Shown here one piece after another: positions 24,759 through 33,842 of a stretch of DNA of 64,000 bases; the first letter of the stretch is position 1, and each line of letters starts with the position of its first letter. The notes beneath the pieces were generated by a model that saw only the letters and a list, made by a program, of their open reading frames with translations, was not told where the DNA came from and searched no databases. The DNA is taken from positions 1-64,000 of the forward strand of contig NZ_JAKHSK010000009.1 in the NCBI RefSeq assembly GCF_023499215.1, read 5' to 3'. Source of the DNA: Zunongwangia pacifica. GTDB taxonomy: Bacteria > Bacteroidota > Bacteroidia > Flavobacteriales > Flavobacteriaceae. The translations under genes were made by a program, and so were the position numbers.

Positions 24759-26678
24759 ATGAAAAATTTCTATTTTATAATTTTTCCTTTCTTATTTATT
24801 GCTTTTACTAGTTGTGATAAAAAGACCAGTATTAGTGATAATGGCAAAATTGATTCTGCTTATTTTTATTTCTCGAAGGGGAAATTAGCTGATAAAGTTT
24901 TCGATAAAATTGCCTATTTCAATGAAGCTTTTCAACACCTTCAGGATAAAAACGATACGCTTCAACCGATTTTATGGGATTATAAAATCTATTATCATGA
25001 TTTTTTAAAGGAATACGATACTTCGGCTTATTATGCCAATAAACTTCTTCAAAATGGCATTTTAGAAAAAGATACGCTTCAAATAGCCAAAGGATATTAT
25101 AGATTAGCTAAAAATCATTTATATCAAAATGATCATATAGAAGTATTGAAAAAGATGTATTTATCGCATCAATTTTACTTATATGGAAGGGATAGTATCA
25201 ATGCTGGTAAAAGGTTGGTTGAATTGGGAATCGCGCAAAGAAGATTAGGTGATTTTATTGGCAGTCAAGCGAGTCAGGTGAAAGCACTTCAATTATTCAA
25301 TAATTTTTCGGATTCTACTTATTTTCTAAGCATATATAATAATCTTGCTACCTCTTATCGGCAATTGAATGATCTTGAAGAAGCCATAGAGGAATATAAA
25401 AATGCCTTAGTTTATTCAAAAAATAAAAATGATAGGCTTACGATTTTAAATAATATTGCCAATATATATGCTGACTTAGAAGAATATGATAAGGCTTTAT
25501 CAATATTTGAAAATATCCTTCCTCAAACTGAGAATAACTATGTAGGATATCGTATAAAAGACAATTATTATTTTACCCAATGGCTTATTGATAAAAAATT
25601 AGCAAGTATAGATAGTTTAGAATCGGTTTTGATGCAGCGGTTAAAAAATAATGATCAAATAGGTTTGATGGCCAGTTATGATCATTTAAGCCAGGTGTAC
25701 CTAAAAACGCAGACAGATAAAGCTTTTTCTTACGCTAAAAAGTACTATAGGCAGGCGGTTCAAACCGACAATCCTACTGACCAAGTACGTGCATTAAAAT
25801 ATGCTATTCAGATAGGTCCTGATAAGGAAATAAAGCAATTTTCATTAAATTATATTCAGTTAATTGATAGTTTGTTTAACGCCCGTAGTAACGCCAAAAA
25901 TGTATTCGCGAAAATCAAATATGATGAGGAGCAAAAGCTAGAGCAGATCGAAAGCCTGGAAAAACAATCTGCACAGCAACAAATCGCCTTATTAAAATCT
26001 TCTAATCAGCGAAATATCGCTATCTTTTTAGGATTACTTATTATTGGTGCCAGTGGATTTGTTATTTACTATATACGCCAAAAGGCTAAAAAGAAGCGAA
26101 TTCGTGAGATTCATAAAACCGAAGCCAGGATTTCTAAGCGTCTACATGATGAATTGGCGAATGATCTCTATAGGTTAATGACTGCCCTTGAAAATATTAA
26201 TGCGCCGGAAAAAATAGAGTTATTGGATAAATTAGAGGATATTTATTTTCGCACCCGTGATATTTCTCGTGAAAATTTACCAGTAAAGACCGATCAGGAC
26301 TATCCTAATGAAATACAGGAAATGCTTTCTCAAATGACCCCAAAGTCGGCACGCATCTACCTGATAGGGATTCAGGAGGTTAAATGGGATAAAATAAATG
26401 AAGAAGCGAAAATCACTATTTTTAGGATGCTACAGGAACTGATGGTGAACATGAAAAAGCATAGTAAGGCAAGTATTATCAGTTTTAATTTTAAGACTGA
26501 AAATTCTAGGTTACAAATCAATTATAACGATAATGGTGTTGGCTTACAAACTAATGCTTTAAAAAAAGGTAAAGGATTGGACAATGTGGAAAACCGTATG
26601 GAAAGTATTGGCGGTTCTTTTAAATTTCAAACGGGAAACCAGGGTGGTTTTTCTGTAGAACTTATAATACCTTTTTAA
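24759..26678 (+). CDS. TPR-containing lipoprotein sensor histidine kinase
   Basis: I start at ATG 24759 (MKNFYFIIFPFLFIAFTSCDK) rather than 24735, which lies within the terminator hairpin. The 639-residue protein has a lipoprotein-like N-terminus, TPR repeats (about residues 80-330; YYRLAKNHLYQN, NNLATSYRQLNDLEEAIEEY), one membrane helix (420-439), and a HisKA_3-type dimerisation helix with phospho-acceptor His463 in RLHDELANDL. A HATPase domain (about 540-639; NYNDNGVGL, GKGLDNVENR) follows. It probably senses an envelope signal through its TPR region and phosphorylates the LuxR-type regulator that begins directly after its stop. Confidence 0.88.
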   Translation: MKNFYFIIFPFLFIAFTSCDKKTSISDNGKIDSAYFYFSKGKLADKVFDKIAYFNEAFQHLQDKNDTLQPILWDYKIYYHDFLKEYDTSAYYANKLLQNGILEKDTLQIAKGYYRLAKNHLYQNDHIEVLKKMYLSHQFYLYGRDSINAGKRLVELGIAQRRLGDFIGSQASQVKALQLFNNFSDSTYFLSIYNNLATSYRQLNDLEEAIEEYKNALVYSKNKNDRLTILNNIANIYADLEEYDKALSIFENILPQTENNYVGYRIKDNYYFTQWLIDKKLASIDSLESVLMQRLKNNDQIGLMASYDHLSQVYLKTQTDKAFSYAKKYYRQAVQTDNPTDQVRALKYAIQIGPDKEIKQFSLNYIQLIDSLFNARSNAKNVFAKIKYDEEQKLEQIESLEKQSAQQQIALLKSSNQRNIAIFLGLLIIGASGFVIYYIRQKAKKKRIREIHKTEARISKRLHDELANDLYRLMTALENINAPEKIELLDKLEDIYFRTRDISRENLPVKTDQDYPNEIQEMLSQMTPKSARIYLIGIQEVKWDKINEEAKITIFRMLQELMVNMKKHSKASIISFNFKTENSRLQINYNDNGVGLQTNALKKGKGLDNVENRMESIGGSFKFQTGNQGGFSVELIIPF

Positions 26679-27338
26679 ATGTTTCAAAAAATCCTGATAG
26701 TAGAAGATTTTGATAGTACATATAAATCTTTAAGCACTTTTTTAAAAACCATAGGGCAGCCTAAAATAGACGTTGCTACTTACTGCGACGAAGCTTATCT
26801 TAAATGTAAAAGGGCGGCATTAGATCGAGAACCTTACGATTTAATAATCTGTGATTTATCTTTTAAAGCCGATCATAGAGATGAAAAAATCACTTCTGGA
26901 GAAGAACTTTCCATTCTTCTTAATAAAGAACTACCAGATTTAAAAATCATCATCCATTCTATGGAAGATCATCCTTCGCGAATACGAAAGCTTAAACCGT
27001 ACATCAATGGCTATGTATGTAAAGGGCGTAAGGGTATGGAATATCTTAAAATTGCTATTGATGAGGTTAGCAAAGGAAATTTTTATTTATCTCCTACTTT
27101 GGAAACAGCACTTAACCAGTCTAATATCAAGGAACTTACCAACTATGAAACCCAATTATTAAGATGCCTGGCAGAGGGCTATACCCAGGATCAAATTTGC
27201 GCTGAGTTTATGCAAAAAGGCTTAAGCCCCGGCAGTAAAAGCGCTATTGAAAAACGTATAAAAGAGCTGAAAGACGAATTTGGCGCCAAAACCAATGCTC
27301 AATTAATAGGTATTGTGCTTTCACTACAATTAATCTGA
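26679..27338 (+). CDS. LuxR/NarL-type response regulator
   Basis: The 219-residue protein has a receiver domain with Asp59 in IICDLSF as the phosphorylation site, acidic residues near the start (VEDFDS) and a Lys in VCKGRKG. The C-terminal part (about 150-219; LTNYETQLLRCLAEGYTQDQICAE) is a helix-turn-helix of the LuxR type. It starts immediately at the kinase stop, so the pair is translationally coupled. The target genes are unknown; the palindromes at 24433-24446 and 27367-27380 flanking the pair are possible binding sites. Confidence 0.88.
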   Translation: MFQKILIVEDFDSTYKSLSTFLKTIGQPKIDVATYCDEAYLKCKRAALDREPYDLIICDLSFKADHRDEKITSGEELSILLNKELPDLKIIIHSMEDHPSRIRKLKPYINGYVCKGRKGMEYLKIAIDEVSKGNFYLSPTLETALNQSNIKELTNYETQLLRCLAEGYTQDQICAEFMQKGLSPGSKSAIEKRIKELKDEFGAKTNAQLIGIVLSLQLI

Positions 27339-27364
27339 GGATGACTTGAATATAAAAAAGGTTG

Positions 27365-27382
27365 CTTACGGAAATCCGTAAG
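27365..27382. promoter_or_regulatory. Perfect palindrome CTTACGGA-AA-TCCGTAAG
   Basis: Two 8-bp arms separated by AA lie 27 nt after the response-regulator stop. The dyad could be an operator or part of a terminator, though no T run follows. A related but weaker 14-mer TACGGATTGTCGTA lies at 24433-24446, before the small lipoprotein gene. Confidence 0.45.
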
Positions 27383-27430
27383 GTTCTGAAAATCAATAGT
27401 TATAATTTTATCATATCAAAATAGTTCAAT

Positions 27431-27823
27431 ATGATGAAATTAGTACTCAACTTAAGCTTTCTATCTATATGCTGTCAATCGGTGGCAGTATCGTCCTTTA
27501 ATGATTCGATGACTCATTTTCTAAAGAGAGTGGATCAATCAACCTCTCATAGTCCAGAATATAACTATAATTCCTTTTATAGCGAATATCAAAATGATGA
27601 GGCGTATTACTTCGGTTTAATTTCTTTTAGAAGTGGCAATTATATAGGTAACAGTGATGTCTATAGAGATGGTGTTAGTACAATATCAAATTATGGTCCT
27701 GATTGCCTAAAGAGAGCAAGTAAACCACCTCTGGGCAAACCCGTGAGTTATTTGTTCGAAAATCATTTCTATTTCGGGGTATGCCGATCCCTTCCCGCCA
27801 TCGGGATTGGGGTGGGGCCATAG
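27431..27823 (+). CDS. Possible secreted protein of 130 residues, doubtful
   Basis: The frame begins MMKLVLNLSFLSICCQSVAVSS, which could be a signal peptide, and continues with Tyr/Ser/Asn-rich sequence without a recognisable domain. Its last residues are encoded by a repeat-like segment (27795-27815, TCCCGCCATCGGGATTGGGG), so the original end may be lost. It lies between the two-component genes and the five-gene operon. It may be a degenerate or chance frame. Confidence 0.3.
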   Translation: MMKLVLNLSFLSICCQSVAVSSFNDSMTHFLKRVDQSTSHSPEYNYNSFYSEYQNDEAYYFGLISFRSGNYIGNSDVYRDGVSTISNYGPDCLKRASKPPLGKPVSYLFENHFYFGVCRSLPAIGIGVGP

Positions 27824-27925
27824 CTTTTCATCTAGATTATCGGGTAAAATCTTTTGTTCAGATTTTGCTCTGCCTCCGGTATATTATTAAATCCAAATCA
27901 GGTTCATACTAAAACAATTTACATT

Positions 27926-28174
27926 ATGGGAATAAGAATGCATAAACGAATTAATCTTGGAAAAGGGATAGGAATTAACATTAGTAAATCCGGTATTTCC
28001 CCCAGTATACGCACTAAACGTGGAACATTAAGTACAAAAAGCCTTTCGGTACGAACAGGAATTCCCGGACTAACTTACAGGAAAACATTTTCTAAAGGTA
28101 AAGGCTGCTTACTTCAGATGGTTATTCTCTTTGGCATAATCACTTTTCTAACTTATAAAATCTCAAGCCTATGA
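27926..28174 (+). CDS. DUF4236 protein, first gene of a five-gene operon
   Basis: The start ATG 27926 is chosen because the DUF4236 domain begins right there (MGIRMHKRINLGKGIGINISKSGISPSIRTKRG, followed by a TGIPGLTYRK stretch). The domain is a small conserved module of unknown role, often membrane-tethered. One membrane helix is present at the C-terminus (about residues 60-80). Its stop overlaps the next start by 4 nt (ATGA at 28171). It opens a tight operon with TerB-like, coiled-coil, vWA-like and nuclease genes. Confidence 0.8.
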   Translation: MGIRMHKRINLGKGIGINISKSGISPSIRTKRGTLSTKSLSVRTGIPGLTYRKTFSKGKGCLLQMVILFGIITFLTYKISSL

Positions 28175-28575
28175 ATACTACTATTTCTACCGAACTTAAA
28201 AGCCATTTTTTAAGACTTTATCAAATGGCGCTGACCGATGACAAGTTCGATGTAATGGAATTAAAAACCTTATATCAATTTGCTGAAGAGCGAAATGTTC
28301 CGAAAGAAGAACTGGATCGTTTGCTTTTAAATCCGGTAGATCATTCCTCTACTATTCCAAAGGAGGTGACCACCCGGATTGAATATCTATATGATCTGGC
28401 TTTTATGATCCTTGCTGACGGTGTAATCACAGAAGATGAACGCAATACCCTGAAGAAGTACTGCAAAAAATTTGAGTTCCTCGACGAGAATATTGATGAA
28501 CTCTGTGAATACCTGTTGGATTGTGTACAGAAGAATATCACCAAAGAAGAAATTATAACCAACCTTAACCTTTAA
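28171..28575 (+). CDS. TerB-like alpha-helical protein
   Basis: The 134-residue protein is all alpha-helical with the TerB-like pattern: DDKFDVMELKTLYQFAEERN near the start and LADGVITEDERNTLKKYC about residues 85-102. Acidic residues at equivalent helical positions suggest metal or membrane-associated functions as in TerB of tellurium-resistance systems. It overlaps the DUF4236 gene by 4 nt and ends 3 nt before the next gene, so it is firmly part of this operon. The family match is by pattern only. Confidence 0.6.
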   Translation: MNTTISTELKSHFLRLYQMALTDDKFDVMELKTLYQFAEERNVPKEELDRLLLNPVDHSSTIPKEVTTRIEYLYDLAFMILADGVITEDERNTLKKYCKKFEFLDENIDELCEYLLDCVQKNITKEEIITNLNL

Positions 28576-28578
28576 ATT

Positions 28579-29838
28579 ATGGCCATCAAAAATTTATTTG
28601 CAGTTAGGAATACGACTGCACAAAAAGAAGAAGCAACACCAAAGGAAGATAAAGAACAAATTCGTATTACCTATTATCAAAGTGGGTTTGCCGCCTCTAC
28701 CAAAGCTTCGGGAAAACCAATTGTCTTACAGGCCTGTCTACAAAACCTGTTTGCCAGTTTTGAAGATCAATGTAGAAGACAGGAATTAGAACAGGAGAAA
28801 TTAAAACAACCTTATAAAGAAGAACAGGAGCGTTTACGTACCGAGTTAAGGAAACTGGAAACAGGTCTTTCTATTTTTGAAGAAAAAGAGCTTCAAAATA
28901 ATCAGCATATCGAGAAGCTACATAAAGATATGATTGATGTAAAACATGATCCCGAAAAATATGGGGTAGAGGCGGATAAACGGCCAAAAGCTCAATTTTA
29001 TATAGGATTATTGGTGTTGCTTCCTATCACGTTATACTTATTAGTGTTCTATGTATCGGCATCTTACTCTGCTTTTTTTAAAGAATTTACTGTTGATGCT
29101 TTGGTTACAGCCATTTTTGATAAAGATGCTTTTACCAGTGCTTTTAATGATAGTTGGTTAGAGGGGATTCTAGTGACCACCATTCCGTTTGTTTTTATGG
29201 GATTAGGCTATGTAATCCACATGATGCAAAAGGGGAAGGGCTTTTTAAATTATCTGAAATTAACAGCGCTACTCCTTATAACCTTTGCTTTTGATGCACT
29301 CTTGGCCTATTCCATTGAGCAAAAAATCTATAATTTCAATAAAACCCTTACCGATCCACCTTATGATCTAAGTATTGCCCTTTTTGAAGCACAGTTTTGG
29401 ATGATCATATTTGCAGGTTTTGTTGTGTATATTATCTGGGGTCTTGTCTTTGATTTTATAATGAAAGAATACGAAAACCTGGATAAGATCAAAGTATTTA
29501 TTCAGAATAAGAAAGAAGAAATTAAAAACCTGAAAAGGGTTAAAGAAGAGTTGGGAGAGAAGCTTTCCGGATTTAGGCATCAGATTATAGAGGTGAAAGG
29601 AAAAATTGCTGAGGTTCAATCTAAAATCAATGGGTTTATTTTTCCCATTAAAGAATACCTGCTTTACCACACACAATATAAAGAAGGGTGGTTTCAGGCA
29701 ATAATGACCGAAATAGCCCTTCCTTCAAACAAAAAAGAGGAATTATTACAGTCTTGTGAAAACATGGCAGAACTTCACTTAAAAGAAATGAAACTAACCG
29801 ATAACGATTTTCAACATCTCGTTTATTCAAAAAATTAA
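28579..29838 (+). CDS. Four-TM coiled-coil membrane protein, function unknown
   Basis: The 419-residue protein has a coiled coil (about residues 64-115), then four membrane helices (about 139-160, 193-213, 225-245 and 272-294). A second coiled coil follows (about 300-350) and a C-terminal cytoplasmic domain. No enzyme motif is visible. The arrangement, coils on the cytoplasmic side around a four-helix core, suggests a membrane scaffold or sensor for its neighbours, TerB-like upstream and vWA-like lipoprotein downstream. The next gene starts at the base after its stop. Confidence 0.7.
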   Translation: MAIKNLFAVRNTTAQKEEATPKEDKEQIRITYYQSGFAASTKASGKPIVLQACLQNLFASFEDQCRRQELEQEKLKQPYKEEQERLRTELRKLETGLSIFEEKELQNNQHIEKLHKDMIDVKHDPEKYGVEADKRPKAQFYIGLLVLLPITLYLLVFYVSASYSAFFKEFTVDALVTAIFDKDAFTSAFNDSWLEGILVTTIPFVFMGLGYVIHMMQKGKGFLNYLKLTALLLITFAFDALLAYSIEQKIYNFNKTLTDPPYDLSIALFEAQFWMIIFAGFVVYIIWGLVFDFIMKEYENLDKIKVFIQNKKEEIKNLKRVKEELGEKLSGFRHQIIEVKGKIAEVQSKINGFIFPIKEYLLYHTQYKEGWFQAIMTEIALPSNKKEELLQSCENMAELHLKEMKLTDNDFQHLVYSKN

Positions 29839-30759
29839 ATGATGAAACCACTACTATCTCTATGTATAATTTTTCTGTTTCTGGCTTGTAAGTCAGAACC
29901 TAAATCAGAAAATTCATCAGTCGGGTCTAAAGTAAATACAGAAACAATAAATTCTCATTCCGCAAAAGCTGAAGCTGCAAAAAAATTAAATGTGAGTTTA
30001 TTATTAGACTTATCTGACCGCATTAACCCTGAAAAATATCCAAACCCAAGTATGGAATATTACCAGCGTGATGCCGCGTATATCCAAACGGTTGCCGATG
30101 CCTTTAAAGCGAATGTGCAGCAAAAGAAAATTATCCTGATCGATGATCAAATTCAATTATTCTTTGCTCCAGAGCCATCAAATCCTGAAATTAATGCCAT
30201 TTCCCAGGATTTGAAATTCAGTTTTAATAAAGCGAATATTAGTAATGAAAGCCTAAATCTTTTTGAGCAGCATTATAAAAATTTACCAACTAAAATTTAT
30301 GAGCTGGCGATACTGGACGATCACTATGTAGGATCAGACACTTGGAAATTTATGAATCAGAAGGTCAAAGATTACTGCATTGAAGAAAATTATCGGAACA
30401 TATTGGTGATTTTAACCGACGGATATATTTATCACAAGGATAATCTGAGAGAAGAAGGAAACCAAACAACCTATTTAACACCAGAATTTATTCGAAGTAA
30501 GCATTTGACAGCTAATGACTGGAAACGAAAGTATGAAGAGAATAATTATGGTTTTATTCCGGCGACTAACAATCTTAAAAATTTAGAGGTATTGGTATTG
30601 GGAATTAACCCTGATCCCAAAAATGATTTTGAAGATGATATCATCAAGCGTTACTGGTCCGATTGGTTAGAAGCTATGGGAGTAGCTAATTACAAAATTT
30701 ATAATGCCGATTTACCGGCTAATATGCAGCAGGTAATTACAAAATTTATTCAATCTTAA
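29839..30759 (+). CDS. Lipoprotein with vWA-like domain
   Basis: The 306-residue protein has a lipoprotein signal (FLFLACKSE, Cys at about residue 17) and a low-complexity linker (about 20-50). Its core has LLLDLSDR (Asp57) and a later ILTDGYIY, the two positions expected of a von Willebrand A metal site (DxSxS and TDG), although the first motif has Arg in place of the second Ser. It is probably anchored outside the cytoplasmic membrane or at the inner leaflet of the outer membrane. ATG 29839 and 29842 are both usable. It is operon gene four, 11 nt before the nuclease gene. Confidence 0.6.
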   Translation: MMKPLLSLCIIFLFLACKSEPKSENSSVGSKVNTETINSHSAKAEAAKKLNVSLLLDLSDRINPEKYPNPSMEYYQRDAAYIQTVADAFKANVQQKKIILIDDQIQLFFAPEPSNPEINAISQDLKFSFNKANISNESLNLFEQHYKNLPTKIYELAILDDHYVGSDTWKFMNQKVKDYCIEENYRNILVILTDGYIYHKDNLREEGNQTTYLTPEFIRSKHLTANDWKRKYEENNYGFIPATNNLKNLEVLVLGINPDPKNDFEDDIIKRYWSDWLEAMGVANYKIYNADLPANMQQVITKFIQS

Positions 30760-30770
30760 GATTTAAAACT

Positions 30771-31829
30771 ATGGAACTACATACACAATTAAAGTCATTA
30801 GCTACTAAAGTAAATAAGTTGAAAGATCAGATTACCAACGAGGAATCTACCAAGCATGCTTTTGTACTGCCGTTTATTAACATTTTGGGTTATGACGCTT
30901 TTAATCCCATGGAAGTTGTACCCGAGTTTACCGCAGATATAGGGATGAAGAAAGGAGAAAAAGTAGATTATGCCATCTATCAAAATGGAGAACCCATTCT
31001 TATCGTTGAATGTAAACACTGGACTTCTTCTTTAGATGTCCATAATTCGGCACAGCTCTTTAGGTATTTTCATGTGACCAAAACTCGATTCGCATTGCTT
31101 ACCAATGGAATAACGTATAAATTTTATACCGATCTGGAGGATGCCAATAAAATGGATGAAAAACCCTTTTTTCAGTTTGATATTACAGATTTAAAGGATT
31201 CTACGATTAAAGAAATAGAAAAGTTTCATAAATCAAACTTTGATATTAGCAAGATCATCGATAATGCCAGTACCCTTAAATATACCCGAGAGCTTAAAGG
31301 GGTTATTGAAAATGAAATGACCACACCATCGGTAGATTTAGTTAAACTTTTGGCCTGTAAAGTCTATAGTGGAAGAATGACGGCCAGTGTTGTTGAAGAG
31401 TTTACAGAAATTTTGAAGCGTGCGTACTCACAATTAATTAGTGAAAAAGTAAGTAATAGATTATCCACTGCTTTAAGTAAAGAAGAGGCGGTGCAGAATG
31501 AAGAAGTACAAGAGGAGGTAGAGAAAACTTCGAAAATAGAAACGACCGAAGAGGAAATTGAAGGTTATAATATAGTCCTGGCCTTATTGCGTAAAGAAGT
31601 CCCTAAAGAGCGTATTGTATATAGAGATACACAAAGTTATTTTGGGATCCTACTCGATAATAATAACCGAAAGCCTATTTGTCGATTACATCTTAACGGA
31701 GGTGTAAAGTACATTAGTACCTTTCATAATGATCGTAAAGAAGAAAAAGTGAAAATCGAAAGTATCGATGATATTTTTAATTTTGAAGGAGAATTGCTAG
31801 CGACGGTAAAGAATTATGATTTGAATTGA
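30771..31829 (+). CDS. PD-(D/E)XK nuclease of the type I restriction R N-domain family
   Basis: The 352-residue protein has an N-terminal HSDR_N-type nuclease domain (about residues 20-150) with Asp66 in VDYAIY and Glu80-Cys-Lys82 in LIVECKHW, the full PD-(D/E)XK catalytic set. There is no helicase, methylase or specificity domain, and no hsdM/hsdS gene is nearby. A Glu-rich linker (about 235-265) joins a C-terminal domain (about 265-352; YFGILLDNNNRKPICRLHLNGG) that also occurs in similar stand-alone proteins. It is the last gene of the five-gene operon. The target, DNA or RNA, is not shown. Confidence 0.78.
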   Translation: MELHTQLKSLATKVNKLKDQITNEESTKHAFVLPFINILGYDAFNPMEVVPEFTADIGMKKGEKVDYAIYQNGEPILIVECKHWTSSLDVHNSAQLFRYFHVTKTRFALLTNGITYKFYTDLEDANKMDEKPFFQFDITDLKDSTIKEIEKFHKSNFDISKIIDNASTLKYTRELKGVIENEMTTPSVDLVKLLACKVYSGRMTASVVEEFTEILKRAYSQLISEKVSNRLSTALSKEEAVQNEEVQEEVEKTSKIETTEEEIEGYNIVLALLRKEVPKERIVYRDTQSYFGILLDNNNRKPICRLHLNGGVKYISTFHNDRKEEKVKIESIDDIFNFEGELLATVKNYDLN

Positions 31830-32023
31830 TAGTCTTTTTTTATTAGATTCATCAATTCTTTTGTAAAGGTAAGATTAACGTCAGTCCATATCGAAGTTAT
31901 TACATATTATAGAGTTGGCTTTTCAAATTATTAATTTAGGATTGTTATTTTTTCGAAAGCTTTATTGTTTTATTTTGTAGGTTCTGAAAAGTTTTAATAA
32001 AAGCTTATTTGAAAATCATTACT

Positions 32024-32980
32024 ATGGATAAAGTTTTCAATTTTATTTTATTCTTCCTGTTCACCTGTAGTTCGCTTGTAGCTCAGCAAGACAGTCTTTA
32101 CGGCTTTAAAGCCAATGGAAACCCGATAATAACTCATAAATTTACACCAGACCCGGCCGCATTTGTGGAGGGAGATACTTTATGGCTATTTACAGGACAC
32201 GATGAGGGTAAGAAAAATAGTTCATTAGTGATGAAAAATTGGCTGGTCTTTTCTACTACAGATTTAGTAAACTGGACCGAATATCCTGTACCGCTAAAAG
32301 TTTCTGATTTTTCCTGGGATAAAACTGGTAGGGCTTATGCCGCACAGGCCATAAAAAGAAACGGAAAATACTATTGGTATATTAGTACAGATGGTTCTGG
32401 GATAGGTGTTGCGGTATCAGAGTATCCACAAGGACCTTATGCTGATGCGATAGGCAAGCCATTATTAACTCCGGACGACTGTTTTGCTTCAGATCATTAT
32501 TGGTCCTGTATAGATCCCAGTTTGATTATCGATGATGATGGGCAGGCTTGGATTTTTTGGGGAAATGGAGAATGTTATTATGCACGTCTAAAAGAAAATA
32601 TGGTCGAGATCGAAGGGCCAGTTAAACAACTTAAAATTGATGGAGCAGATTATACAGAGGCACCATGGATTCACAAATACAACGGGAAGTATTATTTATC
32701 TTTTGCCGAAGGTTATCCTGAACGAACCGCTTACGCTATTGCAGATCGTATAGAAGGTCCGTATGTTTATAAAGGAATTCTTAATGAAATACCCGGAAAC
32801 GCAGATACCAATCATCAGGCTATTGTAGAATTTAAAAATGAATGGTATTTTATTTACCATAACGGAGGCCAGCAGCCTAATGGATCTTTAAGCACTCGTT
32901 CTACTTGCATAGACCGATTGTATTACGCGGAGGATGGCACAATCAGGAAGGTTTTGATGACCTCTGATGGTGTGCAATAG
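32024..32980 (+). CDS. Glycoside hydrolase family 43
   Basis: ATG 32024 gives a signal peptide (about residues 1-20, SSLVAQQ); an upstream TTG at 32009 is less likely. The five-bladed propeller carries the three catalytic acids: Asp43 in TPDPAAF (base), Asp164 in CIDPSLIIDDDG (pKa modulator) and Glu212 in YTEAPWIHKYNGKYYLSFA (acid). The length of 318 residues is a single-domain GH43 without a carbohydrate-binding module. GH43 enzymes release arabinose, xylose or galactose residues with inversion. It precedes the SusC/SusD locus on the same strand but is separated from it by 860 bp. Confidence 0.88.
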   Translation: MDKVFNFILFFLFTCSSLVAQQDSLYGFKANGNPIITHKFTPDPAAFVEGDTLWLFTGHDEGKKNSSLVMKNWLVFSTTDLVNWTEYPVPLKVSDFSWDKTGRAYAAQAIKRNGKYYWYISTDGSGIGVAVSEYPQGPYADAIGKPLLTPDDCFASDHYWSCIDPSLIIDDDGQAWIFWGNGECYYARLKENMVEIEGPVKQLKIDGADYTEAPWIHKYNGKYYLSFAEGYPERTAYAIADRIEGPYVYKGILNEIPGNADTNHQAIVEFKNEWYFIYHNGGQQPNGSLSTRSTCIDRLYYAEDGTIRKVLMTSDGVQ

Positions 32981-33842
32981 ATTCTACTTTAATTTTTTCC
33001 GCTCTTGCGTTCTTGCGCCATTTTGTAGTTATGACTTCCAAATCGATTTTAGGTAGCCATGATGTGAAAAACAATTAATACTTCCAGCTCTTTCAAATCA
33101 TTGCTATAGTTTTAAGACTTGTAGGGCTACCTTACGGAAATTTTTTATGGTGTTGTCTTAGATTTAGTTGAAGTATTGGCCAACAATAAAACACTTTACT
33201 CGATACTAAATACTCCTATCGGTTTCGATAACTATCGGGATTGGGATGCGTCGAAGTAAACAATAGTTTTCTATTAAATGCCACATGGTTTTGCTTTAAG
33301 GCAGTTTACTTGCTGTAAAGGTTCTTACCCTAAATGCCGAAGAGATTAATATAGCTTTATCCCGATTTTACTTGCTGTAATCATTACACTTTGAAAGATC
33401 CTTATTTTTGGATAAGTTGATCCTGATACTAGTAGCGCTTAGTAGGCTAATTTGAGCAATTGATATTTCCATGATTTTCTTTTCTTGAGTTTTTCAGATT
33501 CTAATCTTGAAGGACCGTAAAACATTCATAAAAACATTTTTTATTGCCTAAAGAACAAAAGGAAGAATTGAGTACGAATTTAAAAAAGCCTGTTTGTTAA
33601 GCTTTGTTTTGCTTTTTTTAACTTTTGCTAAAACGTTTAAATTTAAAAAATCATCTTCTATTAAGTTAATTTATTGATTATTTTCTCTTTTGATACATGA
33701 GTACCTCGTAAAATATCATTTTACCCCCCTTTATATTATTGAAGTATTAATAAAATTGTCTAACAGAAAGTTAAAATTATTTGCGCAATAGGATTTCTGA
33801 AGAAAAATAATTAACACATTATTAAAATTAAATAGTTGTTAA
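32981..33842. other. 860-bp spacer before the SusC gene
   Basis: AT-rich with no gene. It contains a degenerate copy (33223-33240) of the TCCCGATANNTATCGGGA palindrome. The SusC promoter probably lies in the last 100 nt; TTG near 33764 followed by TATTTGC about 19 nt later is only a weak candidate. Confidence 0.5.

Noticed and set aside
30771-31829. Type I restriction-modification system
   Set aside because: Only the nuclease domain is present; no helicase domain, hsdM or hsdS is encoded nearby.
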